Assembly (NCBI RefSeq): GCF_022346545.1 | Contig: NZ_JAKRNU010000009.1 | Coordinates: 1 to 64,000, forward strand | Origin: Sporosarcina sp. ACRSM | GTDB lineage: Bacteria > Bacillota > Bacilli > Bacillales_A > Planococcaceae | Reading direction: 5' to 3' | Length of the DNA stretch: 64,000 nucleotides | Shown: positions 18,428 to 27,658 of the stretch, one piece after another | How positions within the stretch are numbered: position 1 is the first letter of the stretch | Layout of the letters: each line of letters opens with the position of its first letter | Program-made: the position numbers and the translations under genes | The notes under the pieces: model-generated | The model's input: the letters and a program-made list of their open reading frames with translations, nothing else | Told to the model about the DNA's origin: nothing | The model's database searches: none

Positions 18428-19132
18428 TCAAGGACAGATGATTTTCACATCTTTCGGCGAGCCGATTTGAATGGAAGCTTGAGCTGAAATCGCCTTGACG
18501 GATGAATCGGGTACGGTGATGTATTGCCCGTTCCGTTCCGTTTTCGCATAGATTTTAAACTCGTCTTCCAAAAACTGATAGTCGACAAGTCGATCATTTT
18601 GATTTTCTTCTGCAAAAGCGGTCGCTTCCCTATACGATGATGAAAGGTTGTCCCTTACCGCCTTACAAGCCATAACACTGATCTCGTTATCTTTGAAAAA
18701 GAAGCGCAGCGCAGGATTTCCTTCGACCTGACCGCTACCATTCCATATGTAGTCTCTTACGTCGCCTGGCATCGATTTCCCCCGGCTACTTTCTACGCCT
18801 TCAATAAAGTCATCGAAAAGTTCCGTAACACTTATTTCTTCATCCGATGCCGCGGCCAAATACGCTTCCCATGAACGTGTCACATCTTCGAGCTCCTCTT
18901 CGACTTTTTCTTGCAAGACTTCGCTCATATAATCCGAAGAGCTTTTAGCCCCTGCCAGTGCTGCTGCATCCGCACCCGTTTGTGTCACGCGCTTATTAAT
19001 GAAGACATTTGAAAAATCGAAGAACACAAAGCAGATGAAAACCGATGTCAGCAAGATGCCGACGATGACAAGCATCAAGCCATCGCCCCGCTCATTCTGG
19101 ATAATCTTGCGGAAAGCGTTCCTCTTACTCAT
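18428..19132 (-). CDS. TadG-like pseudopilin/pilus-assembly protein
   Basis: 234 residues. A short basic leader with NERG precedes a single hydrophobic segment (LMLVIVGILLTSVFICFVFF). An extracellular domain follows, starting with QTGADAAALAGA, which is typical of TadE/TadG-like proteins. The ATG at 19132 overlaps the previous gene's end and has AAGGATG upstream. It probably forms a minor pilin or surface-adapter component of the Flp pilus. The ERG-D junction resembles a prepilin cleavage site, but +5 is not glutamate, so processing is uncertain. Confidence 0.8.
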   Translation of the reverse strand: MSKRNAFRKIIQNERGDGLMLVIVGILLTSVFICFVFFDFSNVFINKRVTQTGADAAALAGAKSSSDYMSEVLQEKVEEELEDVTRSWEAYLAAASDEEISVTELFDDFIEGVESSRGKSMPGDVRDYIWNGSGQVEGNPALRFFFKDNEISVMACKAVRDNLSSSYREATAFAEENQNDRLVDYQFLEDEFKIYAKTERNGQYITVPDSSVKAISAQASIQIGSPKDVKIICP

Positions 19133-19517
19133 CCGGCTCATCCTTCTTTTTCTCCATCGGCATCACTGCATCCGCTGTAAATTCAAATTTCATGCTGTCG
19201 ATTAAGGGCAAACTGATAATCGGCGCTTTCGCTTTCACTTTGACCGTTGCGACATCGGTTCCGGGTCCCCCGGACACTTCCACTTCTAAACCGTACGCTG
19301 AATTTCGTGCAATCTCTTCCCAATTATCATCATGTGCAGAAGCTGCCCTTGCCCCATCTCGGGCAGCCGCTTCTGCAACGACGACAGAATAGGAAATGAG
19401 TCCGACTTGCCAAATGATCAGCATGGATAGAAGGATGAGGGGAAACATACCGACAAACTGAAGCGCCTGCGATCCTCTTTCATTCTTTACGTAGGAACTC
19501 CATTCTTTTAACATCAT
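19125..19517 (-). CDS. TadE-like pseudopilin
   Basis: 130 residues. Leader ending NERG, then SQALQFVGMFPLILLSMLIIWQ (hydrophobic, with Gln in place of the usual Glu at +5), then AEAAARDGARAAS, a TadE-family hallmark. The rest is a small beta-rich extracellular part with a charged tail (MEKKKDEPDE). RBS GGAGTG before ATG-ATG. It overlaps the next gene by 8 bp, so the two are co-translated. Confidence 0.87.
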   Translation of the reverse strand: MMLKEWSSYVKNERGSQALQFVGMFPLILLSMLIIWQVGLISYSVVVAEAAARDGARAASAHDDNWEEIARNSAYGLEVEVSGGPGTDVATVKVKAKAPIISLPLIDSMKFEFTADAVMPMEKKKDEPDE

Positions 19518-19535
19518 CTATCACTCCGAACTCGA

Positions 19536-19742
19536 TTAAGAACCGATACCTTGAATCATTTCTTCCAATTTCGAAATGATTGTCTCACCGATACTGGATC
19601 CTTGGATTCCCATTGCAATGACGGACATGATCGCGATGACGACGAGTCCTAGGGCAACCCATTCAAGCGCCTGTGCTCCTCTTTCATTTCGAACATATCC
19701 AAAATACTTCTCGTTCATCTTTGTCATTAGTTTTTTCATCAT
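19536..19742 (-). CDS. Flp-like major pilin candidate
   Basis: 68 residues. A charged leader ends RNERG, followed by AQALEWVALGLVVIAIMSV, so cleavage after Gly puts Glu at +5 as in type IVb/Flp prepilins. A short tail follows (GSSIGETIISKLEEMIQGIGS). The ATG at 19742 has GGAGGT seven bases upstream; nine further in-frame codons upstream are ignored. It sits between tadC and tadE as in many Gram-positive Tad loci. The maturing peptidase is not in this window. Confidence 0.85.
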   Translation of the reverse strand: MMKKLMTKMNEKYFGYVRNERGAQALEWVALGLVVIAIMSVIAMGIQGSSIGETIISKLEEMIQGIGS

Positions 19743-19769
19743 TGTCAGTACCTCCGTTATTGTTGTCAT

Positions 19770-20705
19770 TTAGCGCATGAAAGCATCCAATCCAAATGCC
19801 GCTGGATTATAGATGATATTCAGTACAATCAAACCCATAATAAATCCAAATACAGCTGGCGCAATAAAAAACGTCGTTACTAGTGTCACTTGCGGGTTCG
19901 CTTTCGCCGCTTTTTCCTTCGCAGTAAATCCCCTTGTAATCCGCAAGTCTTCCGCTTGCAGTTTAAAGGTCCTAGCCACCGCTACCCCTAATGTAGAACC
20001 TTGAATCAGTGCATTGACGAGTGTCTGTAATTCTTTCGATGAATTGCGATCCATTAAATTGTGGTACGCGGTATTTCTTTGTACGCCCAGTTCCACCTCC
20101 TTATTAAAACGATCGATTTCTTCACTAAGCGGTCCTTCCAACTGACTGGTCACATGCTTCAATGCGCCATCTAAACTGACTCCGGCTTGCAAGGATACAC
20201 TGACTGTGTCCAAGAAATCTGGCATCATCATGCTGATTTCCTCTTGACGTCGCACCGCTGAAAAGTACAGCCAAGCGGAAGGTCCGAAGAAGCCCCCCAT
20301 AATGGTCACCATTAAAATGATAAGAGCGAATGGCAACCCTAAAAATGTATAAAAACTACCGAAAAGCAAACCAATCAGGCCCGTGACGAACCGGAAACCG
20401 AAAAACGATTCCAATGTCAATCCGAGCGGTCTACCTGCTTCCTTCAACCATTTCTCATGTTTGTCGACATTCAGAAAGAGAGGATATTTCATTCCAACAG
20501 GACCGGCTTTAATCCCCCATTTCACTAACGGCTCCATAATCCGCTCACGCAGTGAAACTTTCTTTTTCCGCTCTTTCGCATAGCCTTGTGAACGCATCAG
20601 GTTTTCTTTTTTTGCAATATATAAATAGCAATACAGAAAACCGATGAAGAGGAATATTAAAATCAAGCAGAACATGACAATCGAGAAAAAACCAATAATC
20701 TCCAT
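19770..20705 (-). CDS. tadC: TadC inner-membrane platform protein (T2SF domain)
   Basis: 311 residues with one N-terminal and two or three further membrane segments. A GspF/T2SF domain (about 165-290) contains MMPDFLDTVSVSLQAGVSLDGAL and the conserved LVNALIQGSTLGVAVA. It forms the platform on which the TadA ATPase works. RBS AAGGGTG. It follows tadB by 3 bp. Confidence 0.9.
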   Translation of the reverse strand: MEIIGFFSIVMFCLILIFLFIGFLYCYLYIAKKENLMRSQGYAKERKKKVSLRERIMEPLVKWGIKAGPVGMKYPLFLNVDKHEKWLKEAGRPLGLTLESFFGFRFVTGLIGLLFGSFYTFLGLPFALIILMVTIMGGFFGPSAWLYFSAVRRQEEISMMMPDFLDTVSVSLQAGVSLDGALKHVTSQLEGPLSEEIDRFNKEVELGVQRNTAYHNLMDRNSSKELQTLVNALIQGSTLGVAVARTFKLQAEDLRITRGFTAKEKAAKANPQVTLVTTFFIAPAVFGFIMGLIVLNIIYNPAAFGLDAFMR

Positions 20706-20708
20706 ACA

Positions 20709-21641
20709 CTACACCCTTATATCCGTAATCCGTTTAATGAGCAGGAATCCACACAATACAATTGCAACAAAGACGACGAACAAAATGAGCCCGAACGGCG
20801 TAAAGAGGACATTCAAAAATCCTTTGATGAACAAGTTCATCATCAATGCCATTAAAAATGGCATCACAACGAGGATATACGCAATGGAACGGCTTTCCGC
20901 AGTAACTGTGGAAATCTCTTTATGAATTCGGTTCCGTTCCTCAAGTGTTTCAGCCATATTCGACAAAACGGCTGATAAGTTTCCCCCAACCCGCTGTTGA
21001 ATCAAAATGGTGCTGACAAATATGGCGACGTCCTTACTGGGTACACGTTGACGGAATCCATTCATAACCGTTTCCAAGCTGTCCCCTAATTTCAATTGCT
21101 GATCAAACCTTTGAAACTCTGGCCCATTCGGCGCTTTCGTATTGTGTGCGACCATCTCAATCGCTTGCGGAATCGTTTGTCCCGCTTTAATACCATTTGA
21201 CATGGACCGGCAGATTTCAGGCAATTGGCGATTGAAAGATTCGGTCCGTTTATTTTTCCTCGAACTCAAAAATGCTTTCGAACTCCCCATGACAATCAAA
21301 TAGGCAATTAATAAAGACATCAGGAAGTACAAACCTAGCAAAAAGTGATTAATAAACGTGAAGAGGCATAATAAAAGAATATAAATCCCCATATATTCGG
21401 AAGGTTTTAAAGTGAGATTCGCCTGTTTCAGCTTGTTTTCCAATTCCTGTGAAAGTTCGGATCGGTCGAACAAGTTGCCTAAAAACAACACGACACTGTT
21501 CCGTTCCTGTTGTAGCTCCGTTTCGAACCAGTCTTCAACACGTTTACTTGTCTCTTTTTGTTGCTTTGCCCGGAGCAAATAATAGATTGATAGACAGAAT
21601 GTGAAGATGGCGGAAGTAAGTAAAGGGTATGTCCAACTCAT
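20709..21641 (-). CDS. tadB: TadB inner-membrane platform protein (T2SF domain)
   Basis: 310 residues, paralogous in architecture to TadC. Membrane segments flank a T2SF domain with LPEICRSMSNGIKAGQTIPQAIE and ILIQQRVGGNLSAVLSNMAETL, which is typical of TadB. The start codon overlaps the tadA stop (ATGA), with GAAGGT as RBS. Confidence 0.9.
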   Translation of the reverse strand: MSWTYPLLTSAIFTFCLSIYYLLRAKQQKETSKRVEDWFETELQQERNSVVLFLGNLFDRSELSQELENKLKQANLTLKPSEYMGIYILLLCLFTFINHFLLGLYFLMSLLIAYLIVMGSSKAFLSSRKNKRTESFNRQLPEICRSMSNGIKAGQTIPQAIEMVAHNTKAPNGPEFQRFDQQLKLGDSLETVMNGFRQRVPSKDVAIFVSTILIQQRVGGNLSAVLSNMAETLEERNRIHKEISTVTAESRSIAYILVVMPFLMALMMNLFIKGFLNVLFTPFGLILFVVFVAIVLCGFLLIKRITDIRV

Positions 21642-22966
21642 ACGTACATACCTTCTTTGAAAATCGTTTCATCGAACGCAATTCCGTAACTGTTGAAACG
21701 GTCCATCAATTTAGGTCGATAACCTGTCGCTCGGAATTCTCCTTCGATACGTCCATCGGCTAATGTCGCTTGACGACGGAACGCGAAAATATCTTTCGCG
21801 AAGATTTCACCGTCTTCCTCGATCAGTTCCGCGATATTGACAATTCTTCTTTTCCCATCTGAGAAACGAGACGTTTGAACAATCAAATCCAATGCCCCGA
21901 CAAAATAACCGCGGATGACGTCGACTGTCAGCGGCAATCCGGCCATGATGACCATTGCTTCCAATCGGCCGAGCGCATCTTTCGGGCTGTTTGCGTGAAC
22001 CGTTGTAAGCGACCCTTCGTGACCTGTGTTCATCGCCTGAAGCATGTCGATCGCTTCAGAACCCCTGACTTCCCCGACGATAATTCTGTCTGGCCGCATT
22101 CTGAGCGCGTTCTTCACTAAATGGCGAATCATCACTTCTCCGGTCCCTTCCATATTCGGTGGCCGCGCCTCTAAACGGACAAGGTTGTCATAGGTAAAAC
22201 GGAGCTCTGCCATATCCTCTATCGTCACAATTCTTTCCCCTTTGGGAATCGATGCCGATAATACATTCAACAGCGTTGTCTTCCCGCTCCCGGTCCCGCC
22301 GGAAACCAGAATATTGGTCTTCGCTTGAACAGCCGCTTTCAGAAATTCTCCCATTTCCATCGAGAAACTGCCGAAAGCCATCAAATCCTCGAGTGAGAAA
22401 GGGTCTTTTTTGAATTTCCGTATAGAAATGGAAGGTCCATCCAAGCTGATTGGCGGAATTACTGCATTTACACGGCTCCCATCCAATAGACGGGCATCCA
22501 CCATCGGCGAGCTTTCATCGATTCTTCGGCCCAAAGGCGCGATAATTCGGTCGATAATATGCCGGACATGCTCATCATTGTTAAAACGCACGCCGGATTG
22601 TTCCAGCTTCCCATTTCTTTCAATAAACACATCATTCGGCCCGTTCACCATAATTTCTGTGATCGAGTCATCTCTCAGCAACGCTTCAAGCGGGCCGTAC
22701 CCGACAGATTCATTGATAAGTTGCTGAATGATTTCTTCGATCTGATCGTTCGGAATAATGACTCTTTCTTCGTTGATCATTTGCAAAACAAGTCTTTCAA
22801 TCGTCTGTTTTCGCTCCATCGGATTCAGGACGATGATACTTTCCAAGTTCGCTTCTTTAATCAGTCTACTTTTGTAATGCTTTACCCAGATGTCGACTTG
22901 CGATTGTGTAACTGCCCATTTGGCATCTACCTGTTTTCGATTAGACGTTTTTTCTATCCAGGACAT
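21638..22966 (-). CDS. tadA: TadA/CpaF secretion ATPase
   Basis: 442 residues, normal for CpaF-type ATPases. It powers assembly of Flp pilin at the cytoplasmic face. N-terminal domain with ITEIMVNGP (about 102-110). Walker A GGTGSGKT at 223-230. Asp box IEDMAELRF near 249. Walker B region [21 protein letters not shown], and the histidine box [14 protein letters not shown]. All catalytic motifs are intact. AAGGAG RBS overlaps the tadZ stop. Confidence 0.95.
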   Translation of the reverse strand: MSWIEKTSNRKQVDAKWAVTQSQVDIWVKHYKSRLIKEANLESIIVLNPMERKQTIERLVLQMINEERVIIPNDQIEEIIQQLINESVGYGPLEALLRDDSITEIMVNGPNDVFIERNGKLEQSGVRFNNDEHVRHIIDRIIAPLGRRIDESSPMVDARLLDGSRVNAVIPPISLDGPSISIRKFKKDPFSLEDLMAFGSFSMEMGEFLKAAVQAKTNILVSGGTGSGKTTLLNVLSASIPKGERIVTIEDMAELRFTYDNLVRLEARPPNMEGTGEVMIRHLVKNALRMRPDRIIVGEVRGSEAIDMLQAMNTGHEGSLTTVHANSPKDALGRLEAMVIMAGLPLTVDVIRGYFVGALDLIVQTSRFSDGKRRIVNIAELIEEDGEIFAKDIFAFRRQATLADGRIEGEFRATGYRPKLMDRFNSYGIAFDETIFKEGMYV

Positions 22967-22970
22967 ACCA

Positions 22971-24098
22971 TCACTCCTTCGCTTTCAATACAAAGGAATC
23001 TATGTATTTCTTCATATCTTTTGCGATTTTCGAATCACCTTTATGCTTTTTGTTCCTATAAAATCCGGTTCCCATATTGATATTGGGCTGAATCCCATAA
23101 AAATCATCCGCAAATTGCGCTTCGATTTCCGTTCCGATTATTTTTTTAATATCCGATGCGGTCATTTCACTTTTAGCATGGACTTTATTCAACAATAACG
23201 TTTTCGACATACCCGCACCGATGGAAAACTTCTCGAATAATTCCTTTGCATATTTATAAGACCGGAGACCTAAACTATCCGGTGTCATGACGTAATGTAT
23301 TTTTGTCGCTGCATTGAGCGCAGTAAATGTAATAGAATTCATGGCAGAAGGGAGATCCAATATGACATGATCGAAATGAACGCGCGCCACACGTATCAGT
23401 TTGGCGATCAGTTCATCTGTGATCTCTTCTGTCTTTTCGGGGTCGGATGGGCTCGAAATGACGAACACCCCTGTATCGACATGTTCGTTCGCGATATTTT
23501 GTAAATGCCTCATTTCGATTTCATTCACGACTGGTAGCAGATCATAATAAGATCTTTGGGGCTGCATGGAAAATAGTGCGTCTGTCACGCCGTACTGGGC
23601 GTTCAAATCTACGAGCAGCACTTTTTTTCCGTAGTGCACGCTGAAGGATTGACTCATCATGGCCGCCAAAATCGTACAGCCACTGCCCCCTTTTGCGCTA
23701 TAGAAAGCATGGACTTCTCCCGTGCCAAATCCCATATCCGCTTCCCTTTGAATCGTATACTGGTTGACAATCTCCTGTACGAGCGCTTCAAGTCGAAGCT
23801 CTTCTTCCGGGAAAACGATGATATCCTTCGCTCCTCGGATCAGCCATTCCCTCGAAACTTCGAAGTTCTCTTTTCTCGTCAATCCAATGACCGCACTCAT
23901 CGCAGTCATTTGAGGAATGATTTGTTGAAGCGGGACGGTATCTAAATCGAAAAAGTAAATATGGACCTGTTGCTGCCCTAACATCTTTCGCATTTCTTTG
24001 GCAACAGTCAGATGAAGGCCGTTTTTTTCCGCATATTCCGAAATGCGTTCTTGCCATTCTTCATCTTCTGTCAGTAAAAGTGCATTCACTTGGAACAT
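22971..24098 (-). CDS. tadZ: TadZ/CpaE-like MinD-family protein
   Basis: 375 residues. An N-terminal receiver-like domain (1-120) is followed by a MinD/ParA-like ATPase domain. The deviant Walker A reads KGGSGCT (136-142): the signature lysine is kept, but the P-loop lysine before Thr is Cys141. Other blocks present are LLVDLNAQYGVTD and HVILDLPSAM. TadZ proteins position Tad machinery at a cell site, and family members often have atypical P-loops, so ATP hydrolysis may be weak or absent. RBS is weak (GAGAG). Confidence 0.87.
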   Translation of the reverse strand: MFQVNALLLTEDEEWQERISEYAEKNGLHLTVAKEMRKMLGQQQVHIYFFDLDTVPLQQIIPQMTAMSAVIGLTRKENFEVSREWLIRGAKDIIVFPEEELRLEALVQEIVNQYTIQREADMGFGTGEVHAFYSAKGGSGCTILAAMMSQSFSVHYGKKVLLVDLNAQYGVTDALFSMQPQRSYYDLLPVVNEIEMRHLQNIANEHVDTGVFVISSPSDPEKTEEITDELIAKLIRVARVHFDHVILDLPSAMNSITFTALNAATKIHYVMTPDSLGLRSYKYAKELFEKFSIGAGMSKTLLLNKVHAKSEMTASDIKKIIGTEIEAQFADDFYGIQPNINMGTGFYRNKKHKGDSKIAKDMKKYIDSFVLKAKE

Positions 24099-24128
24099 AC
24101 GTTCACAACTCTCTTTCTAAACCGATGA

Positions 24129-24872
24129 TCATTTCTCTTTCTTTGTGCCTTCTTCCACTTTAACTTCCGTTACAGGTTCTTCTTTCTTTTTCTCTTCCTT
24201 CACTTCAGGCTTTGTTTCAACAATTGGTTTGGACGGTTTGTCCTCAACTTCCTCCTTGTTATCATTCACTTGATTCACACGGAGGACACGGATCTGCTTG
24301 GCAAAATTTTGATAGTGGATCAGTTTTTCAGCTTGTTCCAGCGGTAAAGAAATTTTAATATTTTTGCTCCCTACTACATCGTCTTTTTCAATTTGAACGA
24401 CTTTGATATTGGAGAGCAATCTCTTCGTTTCCACTTTTTTTTCGACTTCCCTTGAGACAATGACATCTACAAGATCGCCTTCCGTCACTTGTTGGTCGAT
24501 CAAGACCAGATCGGTTGCATTCAGCCAAACGACACGCTCATTCGCAGGGATATCCAACTTTTTCCGCACTAGATTTTTTGTCAGCAAATCGCCTGATTTC
24601 AAATTAACGATCGTAATGACTTCTTCCAGATCACTTTTATCTGTTATGAAAGAAGAATACGCACTGTTTTTCGGTAATTTCACCCATTCAATATCATTCA
24701 TATCAAGTTCGCGATAGGACTGGACATCCTTGGTCACAGAAGCGACTTCCACCGTTTCACCAAGTCTTTCCTGCGCTTGACTGATTTGGACAAGCACAAC
24801 GCCCGCAGTCACAACCGCCAATATGAACGAAATTGTTAGAAATATAATCGCTTTCCTTTTTGAATCTATCAA
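24129..24872 (-). CDS. cpaB: CpaB/RcpC-type Flp pilus assembly protein (SAF domain)
   Basis: 247 residues from the TTG at 24872, seven bases after GGAGTGG. One N-terminal membrane anchor (AIIFLTISFILAVVTAGVVLV), then a SAF-type beta-clip region (VEVASVTKDVQSYRELDMNDIEWVKLP is the typical opening, described here in parts) and an RcpC-like middle. The tail is a highly charged Glu/Lys stretch (EVKEEKKKEEPVTEVKVEEG). In Gram-negatives CpaB interacts with secretin and peptidoglycan; here, without an outer membrane, it probably contacts the wall. A structured repeat separates it from the previous gene. Confidence 0.8.
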   Translation of the reverse strand: MIDSKRKAIIFLTISFILAVVTAGVVLVQISQAQERLGETVEVASVTKDVQSYRELDMNDIEWVKLPKNSAYSSFITDKSDLEEVITIVNLKSGDLLTKNLVRKKLDIPANERVVWLNATDLVLIDQQVTEGDLVDVIVSREVEKKVETKRLLSNIKVVQIEKDDVVGSKNIKISLPLEQAEKLIHYQNFAKQIRVLRVNQVNDNKEEVEDKPSKPIVETKPEVKEEKKKEEPVTEVKVEEGTKKEK

Positions 24873-24886
24873 CAGAATTCCACTCC

Positions 24887-25208
24887 AAATCAATTACGTC
24901 TCGGCGTAATTGCGTCCAGATTTTGAATTGCGAATCGAACAGCGAAGGGTTCGATTTGCCGTATTTCTGCATATTTTGCAGAAATTAAGGCACTTAGATA
25001 AACGCAATTAACTCCTTTCAAAATCTGTGACATCCGCCGGAGGCTTGGGCCAACAGGATGTTGGTCACTCAGGCGTTGCCGCAGGACGCGGCGAACTTAG
25101 CCTGAGTTCTTCTAATCAGCAGGTAGTTTGGCCCCTCTCTGATTGAAAAATATTCTGGCATTCATCCCGCCACTTATGGAAATGAGGGACTACTGCTGAA
25201 TCAAGTTA
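24887..25208 (-). repeat. Structured intercistronic element, copy A (tad operon)
   Basis: About 320 bp, read on the minus strand from TAACTTGATTCAGCAG (25208) to GCGTAATTGATTT (24887). It is about 90% alike by eye to 43041-43429. Several stems are visible on the plus strand: AATTACG...CGTAATT (24896 on), AATCGAAC...GGTTCGATT, ATTTCTGC...GCAGAAAT, CCAACAggaTGTTGG, and ACTCAGGC...GCCTGAGT enclosing GCCGC...GCGGC. It fills the gap between the stop of the upstream gene (25212) and the RBS of cpaB. Short frames inside it are not genes. Confidence 0.88.
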
Positions 25209-25211
25209 ACG

Positions 25212-25913
25212 TTAATTTCGATCAGATCTTTCCGGTAGTGGAAAGATAGAAAGATAGTTTATTGAATTTGGGAAGGCCCATTTTTCCAGTGGATAATACT
25301 CCAAATTTTCCCTTTCGGGGACTTCCGTGTTTCCGACCGCAATAAATTTTGTTTCCGGATGACTCTTCAATAATTGATCTAATAAAGCTGTATTCGTTTC
25401 ACTTTTTTTATTTTCAAGCCGTTCGCCTGATAATAGATAACACTTCTTTTTCGGCTTTCGTCCGATTTTTTGATAATTGGATACCGTGATTCTTTTTACA
25501 TTACTGATCAAATGGCCGTTCGCAGGTGGCACAGCTCTCGAGAGGGAATAACCTTCCCCCATCATTTTCACTAAGTAAAGCGCGTAGGCCCGATGCTTCG
25601 ATCCATCTACGATCTGGAGTGTATATTCAGGTAAGTACCAATTGCGGACCCGCTGTAATGCACCTTCATCCGTCATCTTGCTATCGTAAATGTACAAGAT
25701 GCGACGATGCTTGTTTAAATGCATCCCGATTTCTGCAAGCTCCTCTTCCATCGTTCTCTTTACGACAGGTAATCGTGTTTTCAACAGACGATTCTCTTTT
25801 TTCCCAATAATTTCCTCGAGTTTCTGCTTTTTCTTCAAAGAGGGTTCTCGAATGATTACTTTCATGTCTTTCGGAACCGGTATCCCTAATGTTTGATCGA
25901 TTACTATACGCAC
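25212..25913 (-). CDS. Unknown cytosolic protein of the Tad operon
   Basis: 233 residues from GTG at 25913, with GAGAGGTGA six bases upstream. No signal peptide or membrane segment. Mixed alpha/beta composition with many Lys/Arg. The segment RILYIYDSKMTDEGALQ and a late LLSGERLE...PETKFIAVGNTEVPE suggest repeated Rossmann-like strands, but I recognise no family. It starts 13 bp after the VWA lipoprotein gene, so it belongs to the same operon, ahead of cpaB. A role in pilus assembly is inferred from position only. Confidence 0.75.
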   Translation of the reverse strand: MRIVIDQTLGIPVPKDMKVIIREPSLKKKQKLEEIIGKKENRLLKTRLPVVKRTMEEELAEIGMHLNKHRRILYIYDSKMTDEGALQRVRNWYLPEYTLQIVDGSKHRAYALYLVKMMGEGYSLSRAVPPANGHLISNVKRITVSNYQKIGRKPKKKCYLLSGERLENKKSETNTALLDQLLKSHPETKFIAVGNTEVPERENLEYYPLEKWAFPNSINYLSIFPLPERSDRN

Positions 25914-25926
25914 TGTCAGTCACCTC

Positions 25927-27252
25927 TCAATCCATCGAATCATATAACTGCTGTCGCGTTTGCTTGATCAATTCAAGCTTTTCCTTTTTTAATGATTCTC
26001 CGTATTCATTCATCGTTTCACGTCGCTCATCCAATTTGTCGACGAGTTCAAATTGTGTCTCGTTATCGATTCTGTCGGCCTTACGCAATACGCTGACGGC
26101 CGCTCGCATATTGCTGTTTTCTACAGAAGCGAAGTCATAAAATGACGATGCCAGTTTCAACACCTCATCGTTCAATTGAATGGTGCGGTTATCAATTTGC
26201 ATGCCATGATTCACTTTTTGACTCATTTCCTTCACAACAGCATTCGCTTCTTCCAACATCGATTGGAATGTATTTTGGAAATCGATTGTCGATTTGACGT
26301 TTGCGTATTTGCCGTTTCCTTCATCCGCCACTTTTTTCAATTTCGTTTGCCCTTCACTGTCTACATTGAATCCGATGACGTTCACTTCGACTCCGAGATC
26401 TGATTCCGCAAGCGTTTTGGCTTCTGCAACCGGATCTCCACCGCAAGTCTCTACGCCATCACTGACAACGAAAATCATATTTTGCGTTTTTTCGGACGCT
26501 TTCACACGTAAATCTTCTCCACCCGCTTTGATCGCAGCGGCAAGAGGGGTCCAACCTGCAGCTTCGAATTTTGTTAAGGCGTTCGTAAATTCAGCTTCGT
26601 TATAAAAATTAGGCTGATAGATCAGCTCGTTGCTCGCACATGACATGGCCTTATCCGCACTCGAACCGGTACCTTCATGACCATAGACGCGCAGCGAAAT
26701 GATCGTTTCCTCTGGAAGTCCTGCTCCGAAGCGCTTCACCGCATCTTTTGCAAGTGCCATCATTTGTTCTCCACCGATCGTTGCTTTCATACTGCCACTC
26801 GCATCAATGAGTACCGCGATGTTCAGCTGCTTTTTCTCACGCTTGTCAATTCCGTATTCGCCATAGTTCGGCTCAAAGTTTACAAGCGGATTGTGCACAG
26901 CAGAATAGTCCATCGCAAACCATTCAACGATCCCGTTATACATCTCATCCATCGTCAGATCTTCCACTGGGAACTCTTCCATGAATACGAGATCTTCAGG
27001 CTTTAATTTTTCGCTTAAAAACCCAATTTCTTCCATCTCTACACCTACACCTGCTTCGATGATGGCTAACGCATCGGATGGTGCTTCGCTAAATTCAACC
27101 AGCTCTTTTTCTTCTTGAGACTTGTTTAGATCCGTCTCCCCTGTCTCTTGTTCTTGTTTATCCTGATGAGCCCCTTGCGTTTCCTCTTTGTCATTGCACC
27201 CTGCAAGAAGAAGCGCCATACAACCAATCGTAGTTATTAACAGTTTCTTCAC
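25927..27252 (-). CDS. VWA-domain lipoprotein, first gene of the Tad operon
   Basis: 441 residues from GTG at 27252 (GGAGG 10 bases upstream). Lipobox LLAGC with Cys19. An acidic, Gln-rich linker follows (NDKEETQGAHQDKQEQETGE region). The von Willebrand factor A domain (about 140-330) has an intact MIDAS motif, DASGS in VLIDASGSMKATIGG, and VVSDGVETCGG. The C-terminal part is helical and charged, likely coiled coil. It is anchored on the outer face of the membrane. VWA proteins bind ligands through a metal ion; with Tad genes following directly, an adhesive or assembly role for the pilus is plausible. Confidence 0.85.
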   Translation of the reverse strand: MKKLLITTIGCMALLLAGCNDKEETQGAHQDKQEQETGETDLNKSQEEKELVEFSEAPSDALAIIEAGVGVEMEEIGFLSEKLKPEDLVFMEEFPVEDLTMDEMYNGIVEWFAMDYSAVHNPLVNFEPNYGEYGIDKREKKQLNIAVLIDASGSMKATIGGEQMMALAKDAVKRFGAGLPEETIISLRVYGHEGTGSSADKAMSCASNELIYQPNFYNEAEFTNALTKFEAAGWTPLAAAIKAGGEDLRVKASEKTQNMIFVVSDGVETCGGDPVAEAKTLAESDLGVEVNVIGFNVDSEGQTKLKKVADEGNGKYANVKSTIDFQNTFQSMLEEANAVVKEMSQKVNHGMQIDNRTIQLNDEVLKLASSFYDFASVENSNMRAAVSVLRKADRIDNETQFELVDKLDERRETMNEYGESLKKEKLELIKQTRQQLYDSMD

Positions 27253-27329
27253 GAACTGAAAACCTCCAACGTAAACGTCTCAAGTAAATCTAGCACTCTA
27301 TTGACGTATGATAATCTTCACATAAATAA

Positions 27330-27358
27330 TGAATATCATTCCATTTCCAGTATGTCAA
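27330..27358 (-). promoter_or_regulatory. Probable promoter of the Tad operon
   Basis: Minus strand TTGACA (27358-27353), 17 bp, TATTCA (27335-27330), about 75 bp before the GTG start. The -35 is perfect, the -10 weak. The rest of 27359-27600 shows no gene; a 79-codon plus-strand frame there has no RBS or protein-like features. Confidence 0.45.
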
Positions 27359-27603
27359 AATCCTGTCACATTCGTAATAATCTATTTAGTCATATTGACT
27401 CTATGTCCATTGTCATTTATAAATTTGGTTCTTCCCTCTGTTACGTAAACTTAATAGACGGTCAACAAAAAATAGGTCTATCCGCACTAGCGATGATAAC
27501 TCGCATTATGCACGAAGGACTTTCAACCTTTTTTCTATAATTTTCTAATAAGAAGACTCGTTCAAAACAACTTGAAATCAAGCTGTTTGAATGCTAAATA
27601 AAT

Positions 27604-27651
27604 AAAAAACACAGCGCAGGGAACATCGAACTATTCCTCGCTGTGTTTTTT
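27604..27651 (-). terminator. Terminator of the N-terminal-SLH nucleotidase gene
   Basis: AAAAAACACAGCG...CGCTGTGTTTTTT hairpin just past the stop codon at 27659. Confidence 0.87.
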
Positions 27652-27658
27652 AGATGGA

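Noticed and set aside
27301..27540. 79-codon plus-strand frame in the Tad promoter region
   Set aside because: No RBS, no recognisable composition, and antisense to the likely promoter.
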